Part shown: piece after piece, positions 37,501-43,500 of the stretch
How positions within the stretch are numbered: position 1 is the stretch's first letter
How the letters are laid out: each line of letters begins with the position of its first letter
Origin: Branchinecta lynchi
Taxonomy: Eukaryota > Arthropoda > Branchiopoda > Anostraca > Branchinectidae
Length of the DNA stretch: 64,000 nucleotides
Assembly (NCBI GenBank): GCA_023053575.1
Contig: JAKZAP010000010.1
Location: forward strand, 10,005,225-10,069,224
Reading direction: 5' to 3'
The notes under the pieces: model-generated
Seen by the model: the letters and a program-made list of their open reading frames with translations, nothing else
Told to the model about the DNA's origin: nothing
The model's database searches: none
Program-made: the position numbers and the translations under genes

Positions 37501-40500
37501 ATTATGGTTCTTCCACAGTTGGTCCCTATTTCCCCAGATGGTACTGTCGTATTTATCGCAGAGAACCATTCTCTGACGAAAGTACGAGTACGGAAAGGTG
37601 ACCTATCCCTCCTCTCGATTGACCCCCACCCCTCCGATGCAACCGCTTCTGATCTGGTTAACGACCTAGTCGAACCATTTTTCGAGTCAATGGTAAACTC
37701 TGTAAAAATCGGATGGAGCGACATTTCGAGGGATGATTACCTGAAAAATTTTCCACTTGATCACATTCCCCCCACTTATAAGACTGAAATGGAAGACATA
37801 TTGTGGGAATTCCGGACCATTTTTGCCAGGTCTGATGATGATTTGGGCGACTGTACTGTTGTCACCCATCGCATCGAGACCGGTGACCACCCCCCCATCC
37901 GCCAACGCCCCTACCGAGTACCTATCCAACTTCAAAGTGAACTGAAAACACGAGTTGAAGCCATGCTCCGACAGGGTGTTTTAGAAGAGAGTTGCAGCCC
38001 CTGGGCTTCACCAGTATCTCTAGTTAAGAAAAAGGATGGTTCATATCGGCTTGTACACGATTTACATAGATAAATTAACTATAGACGTTATGGTCCATCT
38101 CGGCTAGTAGGCCTCGGGCTTGACTGGATATGTGAATTCCAGCTTCGCTAGGATGTGTGAACCAGCTTGATTAGGGATTTCTGGATTGACTGCGGCTGAG
38201 CTATAGAATTCCCTGAGACTTTCCCTTGTCTCTTTTGTACGGTTTCCTGACTGGTCCTGGGGCTAGTGGGCACCTACGGTGTCAGAATGTCTTCAGCCCA
38301 CACCCCAGGAGCCTTATCTTCATTAAACCTCGCCTCCACTCGTCCATCCTCTTAACAGTAGTCTCGTGCTGTTACGTAAATTATAAAGAGCTTACCACAG
38401 GGGAAAGAGCATCAAGAGTCCTATACAGCTTATTGTACCAGGTTTGAGCTTCGTCAACGGTCGCGGCGGCTAAGATAAGAACTGTCTTTTCCTGATACCA
38501 AAGTTCGACTGTGTTAGGTCTAACGCTCGAACTTGTGCCAAGAGACACAGCCATTCCCGTCTCACGCAGGGGTATATCCCATTTAGGATGTGGGACATTC
38601 GGAGACGTGAAACACTGCAGTATCCGGCCCCTGAAAACAGAAAACATGCGCATTAAGTTAGCTACCAACCGACACATCGTGCAGTTCCATTGAGTCTAGG
38701 CTTGCTAGCTGCAGGTTAACACGATTGAGCCATGTAGACAATGAGCGTGTTCCACCCTACTTAGCGTAGTTACTATGCATGACGTCACGAATTCTGACTT
38801 CTTGACGTCGAGGCTGGAACGATTTTTCTCTTTTCCAGCAGAATATCTGGCCACGTGCGATTCCGACCAATCACGTTTACAGAGATTCGTCGTTACCACG
38901 CTTACTACGCTCCCGAGCATGGTAAGCAAATAATTACTGTTTCGAGAAGGTTGGAACGATCAGCGTAGTAGCTTTTCGTGAAGATGGAACGGAAATAGTA
39001 ATTACTAATTACTATCGTTAGAAGGATAGAACACGCTCAATGAGATTCGTAGAAGTTCCTGAGGCCTTATTATAAGCCTTAAAAAAAAATTCATTTCCCT
39101 CAACTCCGAAATGGGAAAGAATGAAGTTGGCACCTTCTTATAACATCGTCCAGCGCGAAGTGGACATCAGTATGTTCAGAGATTCCATAAAGTTAGAAGA
39201 AACGTAGAAAGAGTACAGAATCAAATATAATAAAATAAGAAATGTGAAGTTTCGTAGTTCTGAACAAAAGAACTAGAGGGGGGGGGGGGGGGCATGCGGC
39301 TTTTCGATTGTCTTTGTTGTTCTGGTAGGCAACATTGGAAACAGCCTAATGAAACAGGAGGGTACATGGACCTACCTTAATACAAAATAGCCCGATATCC
39401 ACTTGATATTTTTTTCTTTGTGTAGTCGGCAGTACATGAGATGTCCACTAGCAGTTTCCGACGCGTCATCTAGCTGGAAAGCACCGCCACCGTCTGTATC
39501 ACGAAGAACAAAGCAGTCATAATTCGCGTCCGCCTAAAAAGCATAAGAATGTTTCGATCAATCAATCAATTTTATTTAAACCCAAATAGCACTCGGCTAA
39601 CACGGGAGGTAATTGGAAAAAAATACTCACGAACAATATGAACAAAACACAAACTAACAAACAAAAAATATGAAACAAATATAAAAATCAAGTACAGTTA
39701 GAATGTTTAGTGAAATCTGAAATCTGAAATCTCTATATTGTGGGTTCGACCCAACTTAGTGTGTAAAGTGTAAGTTTGTGAAGCGTTATTTTGTTAAGTA
39801 TAATGGCCCTAGTTGGCCGGTACTGGATTCAAATAGATAAATAAATAACAACATTTCTTCGCTAATGGGCGTGCTGACACCGCAAGAGCTATATCAGCAT
39901 CAGTGACCACGTCCTTATCGCAGAAGAGCAACTTGCATTTATAGAGGCGAAAGCCTTATTATTGCAATTATATTATATTATTATTTCATGCTTCCTTCCG
40001 CTTCCCTTTTCTCAGGCTCGTGCCGTGTCGTCACGGGACGGAGAGGGTCATCCCCTCTCCTGAGTGTTGTGACGCGAACAGGCGGATCCGTCCTGCTCCT
40101 GGGAGCAAGCTAAACAGTTCTGATCACAGTCCCCCTACCCCCCGTCAGTGGGTACTTAAAAGACACCTGAACGATGAAACCATACTTGAACACACCATGG
40201 AGAATGCATTTACAGACATGGCCACGAAGAGCATTCTTCTCCTGAGCGTGACGTTTGCAAAATAGGGATGTTTGTTTCTGGAGGTTTGCACATGCAGACT
40301 CCAAGACAAAAAGCGCAATTCATTCAAATCTTGTACAGAGCTGGCCGGACCGTATTGGAATTTCTTCTAGACATATGTTTGGGCTTAACTGGTTAAAAAT
40401 ATTCCAGAAGAAGGGTTGATTGGAGACATTTGTTCATTTCTAAAACTGTTCAGTACTGAAATAAGGACAGATGCAAAATGGAGCAAACATCATAGCTTGG

Positions 40501-43500
40501 AAACACTATTTCGTATCTGGATTGGGTATTCTGCAGGCAATATTAACGGAAGTCATACAGATAGGGATGGTACTTGACACTCTTCATTCAGGTGTCCTTT
40601 AATAACTGAAACTCCCCTTTCCTGACTTCTAGTATTTTTTCTACAGATTATATTACCAGGAATATCTCTCATAAAGACTGTACTGTCACAGACAGTCACG
40701 AACCGAGGCTCACACAGAATTTGCCAGAACACGGTTCTGAACAACAAAACCAGGCAAAGCAAAAACTTGCGGAAGATGGCTCAAAGGTAACCGCCAAGCT
40801 CACCATTGGTGCCTTGCGCTCCCGACGCCAAAAGCATCACCCCCAAGCCGATGCGAGCAAGCCACAAAGAGTGTTTCCGAAGCGTCTCGGTGCCAGAAGA
40901 CTATCCACTCCTAGCAGAGATAACAGTCCCTCCCAATAATCGAACTCGATTAAAAAATAAACTTCTACCCCCTAAAGTCCGCACTAAATGCTGAATTGTA
41001 GTGTCTTTGTTATTTATAGTTTGTAAGAAACTGAATTTAGTTATGCTATGATAGTTTCTAAATATACCGATCTCTCTCTCTCTCTGAAATCATCGCGCTC
41101 CAGCCCAACTGTGATTCGCAGTCCGCTCGCACTGAAGGATTACTTCAAGAGCCACGACATACTGTCAACCCCCTCCCCATTCCGTTCATATAATTTCTCT
41201 ACGAACCTGTTACTTTTAAGTAGCATACTCAACTTACAAGCAAAGTGTAGTCCGGCTTTAAAATTCGAATGTCTATCTCCTTTAGCCGCCGTCGTGAGTG
41301 TTCAATGAAAGACACAACAGTCAGACAGAGTTCTTGGTCAGGTACAAGTAGCTCCAGTTTGGTATCATCCAGCGAAGTGATGTCAACACGGGCAAAGTTG
41401 CAGGATATCTGAAAAGGTAGTAAATTAGCTTTAGCGGAACTAAGCATTTCATTACTGTTCATGGAAACAAAACTTTTCTTAGCAAATACTTCCCACAGAT
41501 TTATCTGTTCCGTTCCGTGAAGACGTACACTAGTTTGAAGGGCTCTTCCCAATTCTTACTTACATGAGCAGAGGCGTTACTAGCCAAAATGTTGGGGGAA
41601 GGGGGAGGGGGCAAGGTATTTACCGACTGGGTGGTCAATTTTACAGATTGTTTTTACAGAAAACTTTCAGAAAGACTATTTTTACGCAAAACTGGCCGTT
41701 TTGAAGAAACATCGACTGTTTCCAAGAAAAAATCGCGGTGTAGCTTCGCGCCGACTCGGTTATTTTTTTTACCGACTGGCCGATAACAATGGGGGGGGGG
41801 GTCTTTGTTAGGCTATGTGTTTCTAGGCCTTTTTACAGTCAGGCTGCCAGGGCTGACTGCGTACACGAAATACCGTCCAACCATCCGAGTAGCCTTGATG
41901 CTCGACGTGAAGTTAAGAGGGATCATACCTCAAATACCTAGTCAAGAACATAACGGGCGACGCAATTTTTACCACGACCGTGTATCCTTGCTTGAAAACC
42001 ACAAGATAGGAATATGGGCGGATAATTTGGAACACTTACTTCAAGGCATTTAACCTCTTTGTGCAAAATCTTAGTCTCGACTCGTCCGTCCAGGTCTAAA
42101 GAATACAGAGCCTGATTCGTGACACAAAACGTTGAGGGACAGCAGACATCCTCTGGTGCCAGTCGAAAGATGTTCCAGTACTAAAAGAAATAAACAAAAA
42201 CTAAAACACTTATCAATAGATAAAGTCGCACTTGTAATGGTTACTATACGTTAAATACTTGGGTGCGTGAGAGGTGACCACTGGTGTGTCCTGGCTTCAA
42301 GGTCCCAAGACTCTGGAGTGATAGCTCTCACTTTCCTGCCTCTTAATGTACACCAAGCGGACAAAGATCATTCCCTCAGAAGTGTGTGTGTGTGGGGGGG
42401 GGGGAGGGGATTTCTCTTTGATTAAAGAGAAATGGGGCAAGGGTTTGTAAGTGTATCAGCTTTTCAGCCTGTGCCTTCAGAGGCGTCCAGGTAAAGTCTC
42501 TAATCGTCCTTAAAGCTTGCGGCTGTGACAATGTCGTCCCAATCGGGCTGTAATGCGATGTCTAGATGTTGCAGGTCATTGTTGTAGCTGCAACACTGTG
42601 TATTTGTGGGTCTTCGTCTGTGACCGGGTGCCTTCGGGTAACCAGAATAATGCTGCTTTAAAGATTATGGATCGTTTAGACGTAGTACATGTCCAGTAAC
42701 TCCATCTACGCCGCCATATGTGGGCGGGCTGGCAAGGGAGGGCTGACAACGGGCTACCACATCCAAGGACGGCAGTAGGCAAGCAAACTGCCCAGTCCCG
42801 GCCCGGGGAGGTAGCAGGACTCATCCGCGGCACTGTGATTGGAATGAGCACACTTGAAATCCTTTACTGAGGTCCTACTGAAAGGCACCTCGTTTGCTAG
42901 CAGCAGGGGTAACTCCAGCTCCAATAGCCTATTTTAAAATTTCCGCGGGTTTACAGGCTCGTATTTAGATACCGATCACGATCAGGTGGTGCCGCCTGGC
43001 GGTGTGCACTAGCTTGACAGGACAACCCAGATTTCTTGTGAGGGGAGTTTCTGACCATGTGCCCTGGGTGACCGGCAACTTCATTTTCGGTGACTACAGC
43101 GTTTAAAGCAGCGTCTCTGACTGCGGAACCGTTGTAGGTACCGGATGGGTAAGATATGTGTCCTCTATTACAGGAGATACGTTACAAACACTCACTCACC
43201 TTTTTGATAACTTCGCCAGGAGCCAAACTTATCCTATGCGCTGTCCTCCTTTCTTCCACTCGCTTTGGTATCACGAGCTGCTCGATAAGGCTCTCACAAA
43301 CTACACCAGTTTTAACGAATACTGTGAACCACTGGGCAGTCTGCCTTCGCAACTTCTCCAACACCCACTCGCGAATCGCGGCTTTGTCTGGCTGTTCCTT
43401 CACTTTGAATAGCGACACACTGGATACACCAGAGCAAACTGAAGTGTGGAGAGCAGGGTCCTCTTGCCCTTCTGGTGCTCCCCGTTCACTCAAATCCAAA

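Larger units (their letters stand above)
33422..38357 (+). mobile_element. Ty3/Gypsy-type LTR retrotransposon, internally deleted
   Basis: Order: inverted extra LTR, partial 5' LTR, primer sites, long leader, Gag ORF, protease and N-terminal RT, then 3' LTR. The Pol frame stops within early RT and the 3' LTR begins about 25 bases later, so the rest of RT, RNase H and integrase are missing. The element is non-autonomous but both ORFs are undisrupted, which suggests a young copy or one mobilised in trans. It lies in the intron between gene A exons 5 and 6, antisense to the gene. Confidence 0.85.
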
